Positions 37,921 to 51,503 of a stretch of 64,000 nucleotides of DNA are shown here, one piece after another (within the stretch, counting starts at the first letter, position 1; every line of letters begins with the position of its first letter). The position numbers were made by a program, and so were the translations under genes. Below the pieces are notes generated by a model that saw only the letters and a list, made by a program, of their open reading frames with translations, made no database searches and was not told where the DNA came from. The stretch is from the NCBI RefSeq assembly GCF_900324465.2, contig NC_046626.1, positions 6,593,459-6,657,458 of the forward strand, given 5' to 3'. This stretch comes from Anabas testudineus (lineage: Eukaryota > Chordata > Actinopteri > Anabantiformes > Anabantidae).

Positions 37921-40900
37921 TCATCTCTGGTTCATGAGGGCCTGGTACTCCCTCTGGTGGTTGAAAAGTTGCAGGAACACTTTGTACTTTTTCTCATAGA
38001 AGCTGAAAAAGAGTGTGAAATGCATAATAATAATAATAATAATGAACACAAGCCTTGTGCACAGTAATGTAGAGTAGTGTTTTAAAGTTTGTGAACCCTT
38101 TTAGATTTCTTTCAGAAAGTCTTAAACCTAGATAAAGGCAACCCTATTTACAAATTAGTACAAAGGTCACTCTTTAAGTGATCCACTTCCTGTTCAGCTT
38201 CAGTTTGCGTATGCATACCTTGACTGATTTTTGCTGTAGACTTTGCAAGTACAATTCAGAATTTATAGCTTCATTGGTTGATGATGGTACAAGGTACCGG
38301 TCCAGAGGCAGCAAAGCGGGCCCAAATCATGATACTGCCACCATGTTTCACAGATGGGATAAGGTTCTTATGCTGAAATACTGTGTTTGGTCGTAACTTC
38401 TCATTCAAGCCAAGTGTTTTACTCATCTGTGCAATCCACATAGCTTTGCTCAAACAGCAGCACTGTTCTCTTTTTGGGGAGTAGTGGTTTCCTCGTTGAA
38501 ACTTCAGTTTGAGCTCCCTGTGGTTACACATCTTTCTCTTGGTGTGATATTTGTTATTTTGCTTGAGTCCAGAATTTTTACAAATATTTTTTTAACCTAT
38601 TCTCAGGATCTGACTTCACTTTAGGGAAGATTTAAAAAACTTTGAATAAGACAGGGCCTCACAGACTCATGGGATTGTCATCACCTGAATTTACAGTCAT
38701 CTAGTATGTGAAGTATATGTTTATGGCCTTATATGAATAACAAAACAAAAGGAATAAATGAATTATAAATCGGGTCATATCAAAAAGGTGAGCTGTTGAA
38801 GATGTGTTTCTCATCTGAAACTGTTGATATACTGCATTCTTATGAATTTTTATGAACTTTTAATCCATTTATCTTTACACACAATACACTATTCTCGCCA
38901 ACTTTTTCAACTTTTACATTTTTCTGTCTCACCTCTGGAGCTCATGGTCAGGCTGAACAACTTTCCCCACTTTAGCCATTTTCCCCATGGCTTCCTGAAA
39001 CATCAACGGCAACGAAAAATGTCATACAATAGCTCACACATTCAGTTTCACAGCAGCCGTGACCTAGTTATAAAATGAACACAAGCCAAGTGCAGTGGTT
39101 GAGCTAACCGCTAACACCTAACTTCATGCCTAATGCAGTGCAGGGCCTCCGTGCTGTTTAATGTCTAAAGCTACAAAATCCAGCCATTTGACTGTGTGCA
39201 GCTGAGGGGATCAGACATAACAACTGCCTGCTGCATTAATGGCTGAAAATGGGTTGACAGGTGCAGCCTAATCCAAACAATATCGTCTTATTTTTAGTCT
39301 ATCTGGCTTAAAGGCTTCCCATTCTCTTGCTCTGGTACTGAGAAACCAAGGGATGATACGCTGACCCATCCAAAGCTGAATCCACACTTTACATCTAACA
39401 CAATGTGCATAAATCTTCTTTCGGTGACAGAAGCAAAGTGAGTTTTAGTTCCACCCAGCAGGTGGAAGCAAAGAGTCAGCGATAATAGAATCTCAGCTGT
39501 ATGTGTTTGATGCAGCCTTCAACGCTTTTTAAGGTCAGTTTTGGGGTAGAAAATCAGAAGACTGTGAAGATGAAGACGCAGAACTTCCAAATATATTGTA
39601 AAATAAACACATTTTAAAAGGGAGCTCCACCAGTTTTACCCGTGAAGTTCAGTTTGCTCATCATGCGAAGTACGGCTCAGCCTGTGAGGACCGTATTATG
39701 TCTTCCTTGGCTGTAGAGGGAGCGTTCTCAGATGAAGAAAAAGACGAATGATGTCATCTGGGTTTTTTTTTTTTTGCATTTGGATTGGGATTTAAATTAT
39801 TTAACAGCACGTCCCTGTTATAAAGTGCAGTGTTAGAGCTGGTAAAAAAGAGGCCACTGATGAAAGAAGCTGTGCAGCTGTATTATGGAAGGTGAGGGCA
39901 CGACAGGCTGACAAAGTATCAAAGACATCTTAAACTTAATTCATTATTTCAATTGAATAATTTGGAGCAATGTAATTTTTTTTACATATGTGTGAAGCCA
40001 CATTTAAAACTGAATCTTTGAAAACATCAAATGTGACTTTTGTAAAAGGACAGATTGTATTAACTTTTACCAATGGATTTTTGCTTTGCTCCTGTTTTTT
40101 TTAAATACTGTATGTGTCTCTGTGTCACTGCACCTGTATTGTGCTGTAGTCTTGTGATGCACGTGCACCCAGGACTGCTGCTCCGATTAACACAGCCTCC
40201 ATCTGGTCTGGCAACACTACAGGCAATCCTGAAAGGGATAATATTAGAAAAAGATTAATTATCCTCCTTGTACACATTGTGTTTGACTAGTGTTAGTTTA
40301 ATGACACTGTTTATGTATATGTGGACATAGAATATGTAACATTTTGTCTTGTGGGTGGGGACAGTTTCTTAAATAATGAATCATTTACCATAATAGGACT
40401 GTCGTAGTCTATAATTAATATTTAATACCTGTAGCGTTGGCGTGAATTTGTACAAACAGGGGGTTTTTGCTCAACCCTCCACACAGGAAGAGTGTTCTGA
40501 TGTCATGTCCGGCTTCTTTCATAGCCTCCAGAATATGCAGTGTACCAAGCTGAAACCAGAGAAAATTAGGTTACAAGTGAACAAATAGAACCTTCATTTG
40601 TACTCTCACATAAGAGGATGTCGGATTGAGGCACAAAGGAAGTCAGCTGAAATTATGAAACAAATAAAAGTCCAGACTCACAGCAAGGGCTTGTACAGTG
40701 GCTAAATAGAGCACTGCCAAGTCATCCAGGGTTTGAGAGAGTGACAGCCCGATCACCTGCAAAAACAGTAATGAGTCAACATCACACATACAAAATGTCC
40801 TAATCCTGTGTAATAGCACATAACAGAGGAGAAAAATTAGTGAATGCAAAGCTGTCACTGAGGCTCTGGTATCTCAGATCATCAGTCATTCAGACGAAAC

Positions 40901-41806
40901 AATGTTCACCAGCATTTAGCTCTCTTGTTTCCTGCTTCCTGGAGTTGCAGCTATGGCCCCAACAACAATAATCAACTCTCCGAACGCAGAAATCTTCTCA
41001 GTGGCCTAGCTCCTCGAATGTTAACTATGACCATTTCATCTCTGTAAGCCACCTAGTGTGGTAAAATAAGTACACCTATGTCATAAAATAAGTTGTGTCA
41101 AGCATTGGCAGCCAGTTCCCTCACCATGCCCTTCAGTGTGGGATCAGCCAGGGGTGATCTGTTCCCGTGGAAGTCTGGCCACACGTGAAGACTGGATCCC
41201 AGCAGGTCCACAGCAGAACAGGAGTTAGCCATTGCACTCAGGTGGCTGTTTAAGTAGCTGTAGATGTTCTCACCTGTAAAGGGAAGTCTGGGATATAGAA
41301 AATATTTTCCCTTGTTAAGTCAGGTGAAGCAGAGCTATGATTCACAAATACTAACTAATGGTGTTATGGACAACATGCATCAAATAATACTACTTAACAT
41401 CCACAAAGAGTCCAGCTGTGCAGAACTTACAACCTTACTGTGCTTCTAATCTTAATAAACTTCATCATACTGCACATTAGCTGAATAGGGATGATAGAGT
41501 TGGTCCAATGGGTTTAGAGGAAGTACAACAAAAAAAAACATCATCAGCTGACCTGTGCCGTGCCTGTTCCTGGAGCTGGGTGTAGGCGGCGTGGCCCTTC
41601 ACCATGTGGTCAATCTGAGGGAGGAACAGAGAAGTCACAGGAAGAATCACACACGATACATCTCACAGAGAAAGATCTTGTGAGCCAAAAACAGCTGACT
41701 ATTTAAATCACTGATTAATTTAGCCGTTGATTTCATTTTATTAATATTTGAGCTGTAAAACTACTTGAGCTCAATGTAGTGTTATAAAATAACACACACA
41801 CATATA

Positions 41807-41902
<96 letters not shown>

Positions 41903-44900
41903 CTTCTTTTTTTATCTGTGGTACTTTGGTGGAGACTTTGAGAATGCTTAATATACTCAGTTTTATCAAGAACACTAACACAAAGAAATCTATTCATCTC
42001 CTTATACTGTACATAGGAGGTAAGTAGTTAACTTGCATATGGATTTCTGTTCCTGTGCAGCATAAAGAGAGTCAGTAAAAAGGCCTGTATGAAGTTAGTT
42101 AATAACGGACTGACCAGCCGTCCTGTAGCACTCTGTCCTCCCTCATTGAGCCACAGGCCAGGCACCATGGCAGACAGACAGGGACCCCACACTCCTGGCA
42201 CAAATAGAGGCTGCTCACTGATCTGATGCACATAAGGGTGGAAATCTTGAGTTAGCACTGTACATCATACTAACAATGATTTTACATCGCTAATGATTTT
42301 ACATCGCTGATTGATCCAATAAAATTGGACAAATCAGATGCAGTCCTCATCTGAATAATGGTTCTATTTTATTATTTGTCAGACAGTGTTATCCAAAGGG
42401 ACTTACAGGGTAAGCTAAAACAATAAGGTAAAGCAGGGTCTTGCCTAAGGAGGCCACAGCCGGGATTCAAACCCCAGTCTCCAGCATGGAAGGTGGCAAT
42501 CTTACCACTACACTATCCAGCCGCTTATCAGACAACTAATCGCAGACATGCATATTAGCATTAGCTGAGTTGTACGTCACCTCTGAGCAGTTAAGACTGT
42601 TAAGACAAAGAGGCTGCAAATATACCATTAGTTATTGAGGGTGTACCATTATTCATGCGGTGACATTCTCAGAAAAGCATGCAGAAAGTGCCCAGCAGAG
42701 TATTGTGGATATTTATGCATGTCCATGTTTTTAATAGCACAATATAACTTCCACTGAAGTGTCACTCAGCGAGTGAACTGAAGCTGTAAATCACTTACTG
42801 CCATGTGACAGGTTGATGTCCCACAGATCATTGCCATGCGTGAGGTGATTGGCTGGTCCTCACAAGGCAAGTGAAAGCCTTTTACATCAGCACCTATCAC
42901 ACCTGCAATGAAATGAGTGGAATTACTAATTCAATATTGAATGTTAATCCTATTAAGTTCATATCAGAATATTTGCTCTGCCGGGAAAAAACTCCTGCAC
43001 ATATTGTCACTTTTTTTTTCTTTTTACATATAGTTGCAAAGCTCCTGTAAAAGCCCTGTCGAGAACACAATGATCTGCAGATCAAAAGCTTTAGGTCCTT
43101 TTGAAGTGAGTCCCTAACCTTCACATGGGATTCAGCGGAGACACTAACTGCAGGAAAAATGTTTGTCAAGCTGGTTTGAATTTATGGCGGAAAGTTCATC
43201 TACGTGCACGGGCCACAGGGGAGTATATCACTGTGGCATGTAGGACAACTAAAAAACTGCAGAGAGCTTTAACCTCTGACTGATACAACAATGTGTGATT
43301 GGCAGAGGTCACAGCCAGATGTCAGGGGCCAGAGTTCACGAGTAGTTTAACTTGTAGAAATCCTAACCAGATGGTTAGGATGGTCTGGATTCCTGAACCA
43401 AAGACAAGGTCTATTGCTGTACCGAGGCCGACAAAGTACTCATAGGTATTGTACACTGCAGCATTATTTAGTAACTGCTCAAACCAGGACAGCTGTTATT
43501 TGTGTATTATTTCGTGGCTTGGAGCATCCTGGTGGGACAACAGTCCGAAACACACAGGCTAGGTGTGTGCAGATGTGTGTGTGTTTATGAGATGCAAATT
43601 ATAGCACTTTATTCTGAAAATGAGCCTTCTAACTCCACTGTCAGATCGAACTTTACCATGTGTTGTGTCCTTTAGTTTTTAGTGATTAACTATGATTAGA
43701 TTTTACACTTAAAACAAAAATAATCATCCATTCAGTAATTATCCAATGGATGGCTCTCACTTCTTTGCTTAGTTAAATCCAGTTGGTGACTTGGTGAATT
43801 TATACTACCCAGACGACGTGTGTGTTTGTGAAACAGAGAAAAAAGGTGGAACTTGCTAAATACCTAACATAACTCATAAAACAGAGAATACATATATCTA
43901 TGTATGTGACAGTGTATCCATGACAACAGTGGACTGTTTTTGTATATGACAATAATTGAGTGTCTGTTATAACAGTAATTGTAGTTGAGTGTGTGATACC
44001 TAAGCCTCCAGCATGAGCATCAATAAGTGAAGCGCCAACTGCAGTTCCTGGTTTCAAACCCAAATCAGACGCTGCTTCCTGGGTGAGGCCATCTCCCAGC
44101 GGGCTCCCTGGAGGACATGTTGCACTGCCTGGATGACAGAGAACAGCAGGGCTTTAACAATACATAAAGAAGCTTTGTGCTGATAGTGTGATTATTGGAA
44201 CCACTTAAGATTACAGCACTGAAATAAATGATTATTATTATGTCTAAAAGAAAATCAAATGAACAAAATAGGATGTTACCTATTTTGGAAAAGTTATTCT
44301 CCAGCAGATCCTCCAACCCAATGCTAGTCCAGAAGCTGGCATCCCATCCTTCTGGAGGACAATATGTCCATTTACACACTAGAGTGCATAAAGACCTATA
44401 GAGGAATGCAGAATAGTAGTATGTCATGGTTCCCAATATGGTCTATTAATATAAACATGCTTTTTAATATATTTTTAAGAGCATTTTAATTTAAATTTTA
44501 GTGATGTGATGATTGGACATTTATTAGAATTACTACTGCTACACAGGACAACCCCCTTCCTTTTGTTTAAGCAGATATTTGTAAGAAGTATAATGTTTCA
44601 GGAGGACAGCACTTCAACAACAGCTTATTAATACCAACAATACTCTGAAGGTCACTGAACTTTTCTTATCCTCCCTGGAATATTTCTATGAGACACACAT
44701 TACACATTCATATTACACACACAAACACAATAAATGACTCAGAGATTAAAAGGCTAAATAATCTACTGCAGTTACAATGACATTGTCCAACATTATCCTC
44801 ACCTTGTCAAACAGCCTGTTGCTTTCCAAGACAGGAAGTCTGGCAGGTCAAAAAAGTGAGCAGCTTTGTTCCAGCAGCTTTCTTTTAGGTTCTGATGAAG

Positions 44901-46442
44901 AAGGAAGTGTGCTAATAAAACCTCTAAACAGTGCGTAATAACAACAACAATGTACTGACTGGTCAGAGCTGAACCATGAAGCTCTTTTGCAGAACATGTT
45001 TGGACGAATATGTCTCACAAAAAAAAAAAACTGGTGAGGCTAAAATAACATCTGGTACATACTGACCACCCAGCACACACAGCGACAATAAAAAGATCCA
45101 CAGATCGGTGGCTGGGTGGTGACCTTGCTCACCTCTCACCTCTTTGAGCCAGAGCAGCTTAGGGGGCTGCATCTCTGGAGACATGACCCCTCCCACCCTG
45201 CTCAGGACCTGGTGGCCGGTGTTGGTTATACGAGCGGCCTGCTCTGCAGCTCGATGGTCCATCCACATCACCACGTTCCTCTGTCTGTCACCTAGAGCAT
45301 TGATTAAGGTTAAGTATAAATTGGTATATCAGGCGATGATGAACAAAGCTGCCATCATTTGTAATATCCTGGCAGCACATAATCAGCATCTGCATCCTGA
45401 CCTTTGGGTCCACTGTGCTAAAGTGAAAAAAACAAGACTTAATTTCTACCAGCACCAGACAAGGACGGACTCTGTAACTGTGCTGTGGCTGAGCCTGACC
45501 TGTGACCTCACAGAAGCATCATAATAGATAGTATAAAAACACAACTAATCAACTCTTCCTCCCCCATCAGATGGACTTAGGTGTATCTAAATGATACTTT
45601 GCAAAGTGTTCAGGTCAGGTCATTCACTCACCATCCTGAGTGACTGGCACAGGCTGGAGGTTTTGGTCCAAAACCACTAAGGAGCAGGTGGCATCAAAGC
45701 CCACCCCCCGAACCTGGTTCCTCTTCACACCTTGGGTAACTTTCTGGAACACATGTACAGCAAAGTCTGACAAATCACACTCATCCTGTGCTCTTAGTTA
45801 TGTAATGGCTGTGGAAGGTCAGTTTTAATACTGCACAGGTGTGTGGCAACTGAAAGTGCATCAAAGTTGGCAGATATATTGCAATAGTTCGATCAAACTA
45901 ATGGAAAAATCTTCGAAAGACTAGTTTACAATATACTGGAAATAGCAAAAAGTAACAAATAAAATGATTGGCCAAATGTAGGGGATCATTGGTAAAATAA
46001 TGACCAAGAAAAAAAGAAAATTGTTGAGCAGTTGAAATATTAACTAAAAATAATGGATCCATGGTTCAAAGGTCCAGCTGCTGATAGTAAACTTCACCAA
46101 TCCAACCTAAACAACGACCATTTAAATTTATGAAATATATAATGTCCACTCTCTCAATTTGAGAGATAGACGTGTGATTTTTTTAGACTTCTTGTCTTAT
46201 AGGGATGTTGAGGTGTTTAAAAAAAAAAAAAAAAAGCTTTAACTGAACCACTACTGTACCTTAACAACTGTGCAACACTTCTCCCAGATCTCAGTGGAGG
46301 ACTGGACGTAGTGGTCACACTGGGGCTCCCAGATGCTGATGGGCTCCTCTGCGGTGCTCTTCAGCAGGCCCTCTCTGGTCACCAGTGCAGCCCGGACACT
46401 GGCTGTGCCAACGTCCACTCCAACATAATAGACCTCTGCCAT
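37921..46442 (-). CDS. fggy: FGGY carbohydrate kinase domain-containing protein (D-ribulokinase)
   Basis: Fifteen exons join in phase to give 550 residues, almost exactly the human length: 46260-46442, 45632-45743, 45140-45291, 44803-44891, 44280-44395, 44000-44128, 42799-42902, 42115-42222, 41553-41614, 41125-41287, 40682-40756, 40429-40549, 40134-40228, 38933-38994, 37921-38002. The N-lobe phosphate motif [13 protein letters not shown] starts near residue 8. [11 protein letters not shown] carries the family's catalytic Asp region. [30 protein letters not shown] and the adenosine-side motif [13 protein letters not shown] are all present. FGGY phosphorylates D-ribulose in the cytosol. No damaging change is visible. 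Exon 10 begins at an acceptor 14 nt upstream of a decoy AG, adding a short LPFTG insertion relative to human. The gene is next to jun, as in human. Confidence 0.97.
38075..38620 (-). mobile_element. Decayed Tc1/mariner transposon in an fggy intron
   Basis: A minus-strand open stretch (38271-38531) contains a transposase core typical of Tc1 elements: [20 protein letters not shown], then FAASGP. The plus-strand text (ATGATACTGCCACCATGTTT) is the usual complement of such elements. The left end shows a TIR-like GTGAACCCTTTTAG near 38091. The reading frame is truncated and no complete transposase remains. The right limit is approximate. Confidence 0.75.
41791..41901. repeat. Compound (CA)n-(TA)n microsatellite
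   Basis: About 40 bp of CA-rich repeat is followed by about 75 bp of TA repeat, in fggy intron 8. It is a candidate for cruciform or slippage instability. Confidence 0.95.
42371..42524. repeat. SINE-like fish interspersed repeat
   Basis: TTATCCAAAGGGACTTACAG, then GGGTCTTGCC and GGGATTCAAACCCCAGTCTC, match the layout of a very common fish repeat whose end resembles a tRNA B-box. It lies in fggy intron 7. The family name is not assigned with confidence. Confidence 0.6.
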
Positions 46443-47689
46443 GAGGGGAAGAGCTGAATGTGGAGTAGGGGGGGGAACAGGAGAGATGCAGGGTCTGATT
46501 ACTGAACAGATTACACAGTCAGTGTCAGCTTTTAATATACTGTCTCAAAACAAATGGATATCAACGCGTGTATATCGTTCATACACTTTTAAGAAACCAT
46601 GTGATTTATATCCAGCGGAATCACACACTGAAGTCATTCATAGTGCTCGACTAAGAAAAAGACCACCAATGACCGAATAACGATCGCCACAGAGTCATGT
46701 GCATTTAAAACAGACACAGATATTAACCAGCGACGTTTGTGCAACAACCAGTGCAACACAGCCGAACTTACCGCGGGTCAAAATCTTATTTCACCGCAGA
46801 AAACATCATCTGAGAGTTTCTGCAAATCGCACTTTGAGCTGCACGCAGTGCTTGAGACGGAAAGCAAAAGCGGCCAAAAAGGGCAAAGTCGCAATTTTCA
46901 GCTCTGAGTTGTATCAAGTCCGATGAACCGAAACAAGACAACTGATCACAATTAATAAATAAATAATACATTTTTTTAGTAATTCCAGATTTTATAAACA
47001 CTACTTTGTCAGGGAAATGAATGTAGATGTAGCGAGACCGTAGCAGACATTAGAGAGAGAGAGAGAGCTGTCAAGTGGTGGAAAGTAAAGACCTCATGTA
47101 CTTAAGTATAGTTTTAAGGGATTTCTTCTTTACTTCATACGTATTTTAGGTACTTTTTACTCTGAATATATTACATAGGCCTACCTTTCAACCTTTCCAG
47201 CAGTAAAGCAATTCAAATAATAATAATAATATAATTATTAGACATCATTTCACAACATGTGATCAATAAAGCAGTTTATTAGATGGAAAAACTCCATAAT
47301 TAATATACGTAAAGGTCAGCACCCATATAATCTAGCAATAGCATATTAATTAATGTAAAATAAGCCTACACAAAGGTACCACTACAGAAGAAGTTATGCT
47401 AACTCTAAATCAACATCAACTAACTATAACAAAGAAGTGTCTTTTATTGGCTTACCTATACATTGTGGTCTAAAACCAGGATCCAGTTAGTAACTAATTA
47501 CTTTAATAACGCAGTATCCCATTTAATTCCATTACATAGTCACTGTGTGCACAATGCTGGGCCCAAGGACTGACACAACCAATAAATATGAAGGCTTCCC
47601 TAATGTTATTATTGTGCTGACATGTGTCATGGTAAAAAGTTTGTTAGAAACAAATCTACAAGAAAAATGTTTTGCATGCATTAATTTGT
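46443..47689. other. fggy upstream region
   Basis: The fggy promoter and 5' UTR are probably within 46443-47000, but no core element stands out. A short GA repeat is at 47054-47068. The rest is AT-rich with nothing recognised. Confidence 0.5.
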
Positions 47690-48087
47690 CAAAAAAATCT
47701 GATCTGATCTTAATCTAAGTCAAGAATATTAACAAATACAATGTGCCTAAAATAATAACACAAAAAATTCTGATCTTTCATGTCTTTATTGAGAACAACC
47801 ACAAAAACCTCATAGTGACAGTGGAAAAAGTATGTGAACCATTTGAATTATTACCTCAAAAACCTAACTGGAGTCAGGTGTTAGCATACCTGGAGCCTTG
47901 TTAAGAAAATTAGTTTGGAGGTGTGGACTAGAGCTACTTTGACTGACAAAAAAAACTCAAAACAAGAAGAATCAGCTTATGTGAACTATGCCTCGCCAAA
48001 GGAGCTTACAGGGGCTCTACAATCAAGAATTATTGATTTTCATAATTACAAAATTTTAAAAGGTTCACCTACTTTTTCTTTCCACTG
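47690..48087 (+). mobile_element. Tc1-type fragment followed by a short deletion derivative (MITE)
   Basis: 47690-47810 (TCTGATCTGATCTTAATCTA... and TCTTTATTGAGAACAACCAC) matches the left part of the element at 49572, in the same orientation. It is followed by a 269-bp unit, 47819-48087, with inverted ends: CAGTGGAAAAAGTATGTGAA at the left and GGTTCACCTACTTTTTCTTT...CCACTG at the right. There is no transposase. It looks like a non-autonomous derivative of the same Tc1 family. Confidence 0.7.
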
Positions 48088-48094
48088 TATCTAT

Positions 48095-48438
48095 TACATC
48101 CATCCATTATTCTAACCACTTCTCCTATTAAGGATTGCGGGAGCACCGGAGCCTACTCCAGCTGTAATTGGGCAGGATGGCATGGGCAGGTTGCCAGTCC
48201 ATCACACAGCTGACATACAGGGGCAGACAAAACAGGATACAAACACCTATAGGCAAATAAAATTCACAAGTTAACTTAAATGCATGTCTTTGGACTGTAG
48301 GATGAAGTCAGTGTACCTGGAGAGAACCCACACAGACACGGGGAGAACAATCAAACTCCACACAGAAAGACACCTGGTGGATTTGAAGCCAGGTCCTTCT
48401 AGCTGTGAGGCAACAGTGCTAACAGTGCTTTGTTGCCT
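48095..48438 (-). mobile_element. L2-like LINE 3' end
   Basis: The plus strand carries the familiar complement of a fish L2-type LINE tail: GCATGTCTTTGGACTGTAGG, GAGAACCCACACAGACACGG, GGAGAACAATCAAACTCCAC, then GTGAGGCAACAGTGCTAACA. The tail microsatellite (ATGG repeats, seen as CATCCATCCATTATTCT on plus) is at 48098-48114, so the LINE reads on the minus strand with its 3' end on the left. Only the 3' end is present; no coding part was seen. Confidence 0.8.
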
Positions 48439-49564
48439 GGTCTACTTCATTTTAACCTCAATAACAAGCTAGTGTGTTAAAGCACAGGTTGTGATTCATT
48501 GCAACGCATTCATCCCCCTCATCATTTTCTTCTACGGTGTTTTTTTTCTTAGAGAAGACAAACAGCTGTCTAAAGGAAGCGCTGCTGGCTGTGATCATTG
48601 TGTTTGGACCAGGAATAATCAGCACAGATAGAGTACAGAAAGAAAAAAAAAAAAACTCCAAACAGCACGACAGGAAGAAACAGATGGTCTTCAACAAACA
48701 CTGGAAGGACAGTGTTTGAAATCTCATCCGTCTCTTTCACTGTTCTGTATGTCTTGGTGTGTGTATCCCTCTGGACCACGCCTGAAGGTAATCAAAACTG
48801 TACTTAGTTTATCCACACATTAATTTACAGTGTTCCTCTGTGTTTTGTTTTCATAAAGAGAGTAAAAAAAACACAGGGGTGTGTTTCCATGGACCCTGGA
48901 CTCTCCCACTTCAGCTGAAAAGCAGGCCCATTGGGAGGCCGGCAGGACCAGCTCCTGATTAGAAAACTGCATGCAGTGGAAACAGCTGGACCGGGCAGGG
49001 AGGAGGAAAGTGCTGTTATCTGAAGGCGACCCGGTCGGGCAAGCAGAGTGGAAAAGCTGACAGAGAAACAGGAAGCACAGCCAGGACACAGCAGTAGTTT
49101 GATAGAAAAAAAAAAACTCCACGGTGGGTCTTAACACACAGGTGTACAGAGAGAGAGCCAAGTGGTAGAGTTAGTTACTGTTACATGAGAAGCCGCTCTG
49201 CTATGTTAGAAGACGGGATAGGGGATGGAAGAAAGCCGAGGCCGCGTTTGCCTTCGTTAGCTCCATGGTATCAGACACAAAAGCTTTTAATGCATTCCAG
49301 TGCTGGATTTCTACTTCAGGGTGTCAAATACTTCCAAATGGGTGTTGCTCGACTGTGTTGTGAGGACAACATATCATCTCAAGAGGTTTGACCTCAGGCA
49401 GCTCTGCTTCTCCCAGGCTGTCTGGGGCTGTTAACTTATTTATAGTTGGCTTGAGGAGAACATGTTGAATAATACAATGGGGGAGGCCAGACAGACCGCA
49501 CTGCAGCTGTGCAGCAGCTTCAGTCATTAGTGCAACTTCACTTTTGCATATAAGACCTATAAAA
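48439..49564. other. Intergenic DNA between repeat fragments
   Basis: No supported gene. An open frame at 49185-49391 has no recognisable homology and no flanking gene structure. Confidence 0.5.
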
Positions 49565-49571
49565 GTAAACA

Positions 49572-50288
49572 TACCGTGGCAAGACAAAGTATGTGAACCT
49601 TTTGGAATTTCATGGTTTTCTGGATTAATTTTTCATAAAATGTGATCTGATCTTCATCTAAGTCAAGAGTATAATGTCATATAATGGGCCTAAAGTAATA
49701 ACACAAAAGGAATTCTAATGTTTTATATCTTTATTGAGAACAACCACAAAAACCTAAAACAAAGCCGGAAATGGTTGGAAAGTGTTGTCAAAGACTTTAG
49801 AAACTAACTAGTCTACAGTTAGGCAACAATGAACAAATGGAGACACTTTGGGACTGTAGCTACTCTACCAACAAGTGGGCATCCCATAAGAGCACAACAA
49901 ACACTCATTAATGAAGTAAAGAAGAAGACTGATGAAACTATATTGAACTATTTGGTAAGAACACACAGCATTACATTTGGCATATAAAGGGCACTTCATA
50001 TTTTGAAACATCCCAACCGTAAAGTATGGTGGAGGAAACATCATGATGGCCAGCTTGCAGTGAGTGGGGGGAAGATGAATTCCCAAGTGTATCAAAATAT
50101 TAGAATAATGTGAGAATGTCTGTACGTCACTTGAAACTCGGGTGATGCAGCAGAACATTAACCCAAAACACACAACAGAATGGCTTCAGAAAAACAAAAC
50201 CAGTAATTAATTCCAAGGGTTCACATATTACATTTTATGGTTGTTCTCAATAAAGACATAAAAGATCTGAATTTTTCTTGCCACTGTT
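49572..50288 (+). mobile_element. Decayed Tc1-like DNA transposon
   Basis: The left end, GTGGCAAGACAAAGTATGTG..., pairs with the right end, ...GAATTTTTCTTGCCAC, as inverted terminal repeats. TTTATTGAGAACAACCAC near 49730 is mirrored by GGTTGTTCTCAATAAAGACA near 50241. The interior translates in pieces to Tc1 transposase-like text (for example LPTSGHPIRAQQTLINEVKK near 49868) and contains several stops, so the element is inactive. Confidence 0.75.
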
Positions 50289-51359
50289 CATTATACATTG
50301 GAGAGTCATTATGCTGGTTTGGCACTGAGGTTTAACAGAGGAAATCTTATATCATGAATAGTTTATAAGTTACAGCAACGTTTTTAATCATGACACATTT
50401 GCCCAATTAACAATAACTGCAATGATAAATCTTTTAAATGTCTCAGCACAATACATTTTCTTCTATTTCTAATGGTCTCTGAATACAGTAAGTTAAAGAT
50501 TATCTTCTTTAAACTATACTATGAGCTGACTGGTTGTTTAGGATGCTAAACCAACGATGCTGATCGTATATAGCTGGGCTGCTATATAGCAATGCACAAA
50601 GGAAAGGACATGGACTTGTTACACGTCTATGTTATACCCTGTACATTATAAGTAATGAATGAAACAGAAAAGTGCATCTAAGATACAGTATGACATCATC
50701 AGTGTGAGAAAAACAGTACAGACAGCTGGTTCTGAATTATATGACAAATTAGAAAGAAATATGGATTATAAATGAAAACAAAAGTATATTTCATTAAGAT
50801 TTGTTGAACAACTACATGAAATTTCCATTCTGAGCAAATGTAAGAAAGAGACAGACAAATAGTCCATCTAATATAATTAATTAATTCATCTTAGGGTCCA
50901 GCCCTAATATATTTCAAAATGGATCAATTGCACTTTATTGTGCAAGGCAGACCGCAAGCTTGTTTTGTTGTTATATTTCTTCATTTCCTGCTATATGGCT
51001 GTTTTTAGCACCTACCTGATTCTAAGAAAATACATCCTGATTTAGCTGTCAGGACCCACGTTTTCATCTGTAACTACATTTACTGTATCTAACTGATGAT
51101 TTTTTTATATTTTACAATGAGGTGTCACCTCATCTTGAATGCCTCTTTTCAATCTGTCAAACTTCACATTGTGATGGCAGCATGTTCCTTATCAAAACCA
51201 TCCTTTAAGAAATCTGACTATAAACCTATGAAACTTAAAATGTTAAAAATGTTATTTGAATAACAGATCATGTGCTGCGTCCTTTACTTTAAGATGGGTA
51301 ACGAATAATTGAGCGGGTAACTAAATATTCAAAAACACTACGTAATCCCAGAGTACATT
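50289..51359. other. Upstream flank of jun
   Basis: AT-rich, with no exon, RNA gene or clear repeat recognised. It could hold distal jun control elements, but none is identifiable. Confidence 0.5.
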
Positions 51360-51374
51360 GCTCCACTGTCTGCA

Positions 51375-51503
51375 TTACCTAATCCCATAAGCCATCGCGG
51401 GGGGCGGGGAAATGGCTAGTTGTCAGAGCAACTTGCATGTCATTAGACGTACCCCGCCCACCAAATCCTCTCCAGCCAATCAGGGGCCGTAGAAATGACA
51501 TCA
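51375..51503 (+). promoter_or_regulatory. jun: jun promoter with two TRE-like sites, GC box and CCAAT box
   Basis: From distal to proximal: TTACCTAA at 51375-51382 (one base from the human jun2 TRE TTACCTCA), GGGGCGGGG near 51401 (SP1-type), CCAAT within GCCAATCAGG near 51475, and TGACATCA at 51496-51503 (identical to the human jun1 TRE). The two TRE-like sites are 121 bp apart, close to the remembered human spacing. A MEF2-like TTATTTTCT lies just downstream. Jun/ATF dimers bind these sites in mammals and give autoregulation. Confidence 0.7.

Noticed and set aside
42371-42524. Possible functional tRNA gene because of a B-box-like GGATTCAAACCCC
   Set aside because: No A-box or cloverleaf could be drawn; the context matches a dispersed fish repeat.
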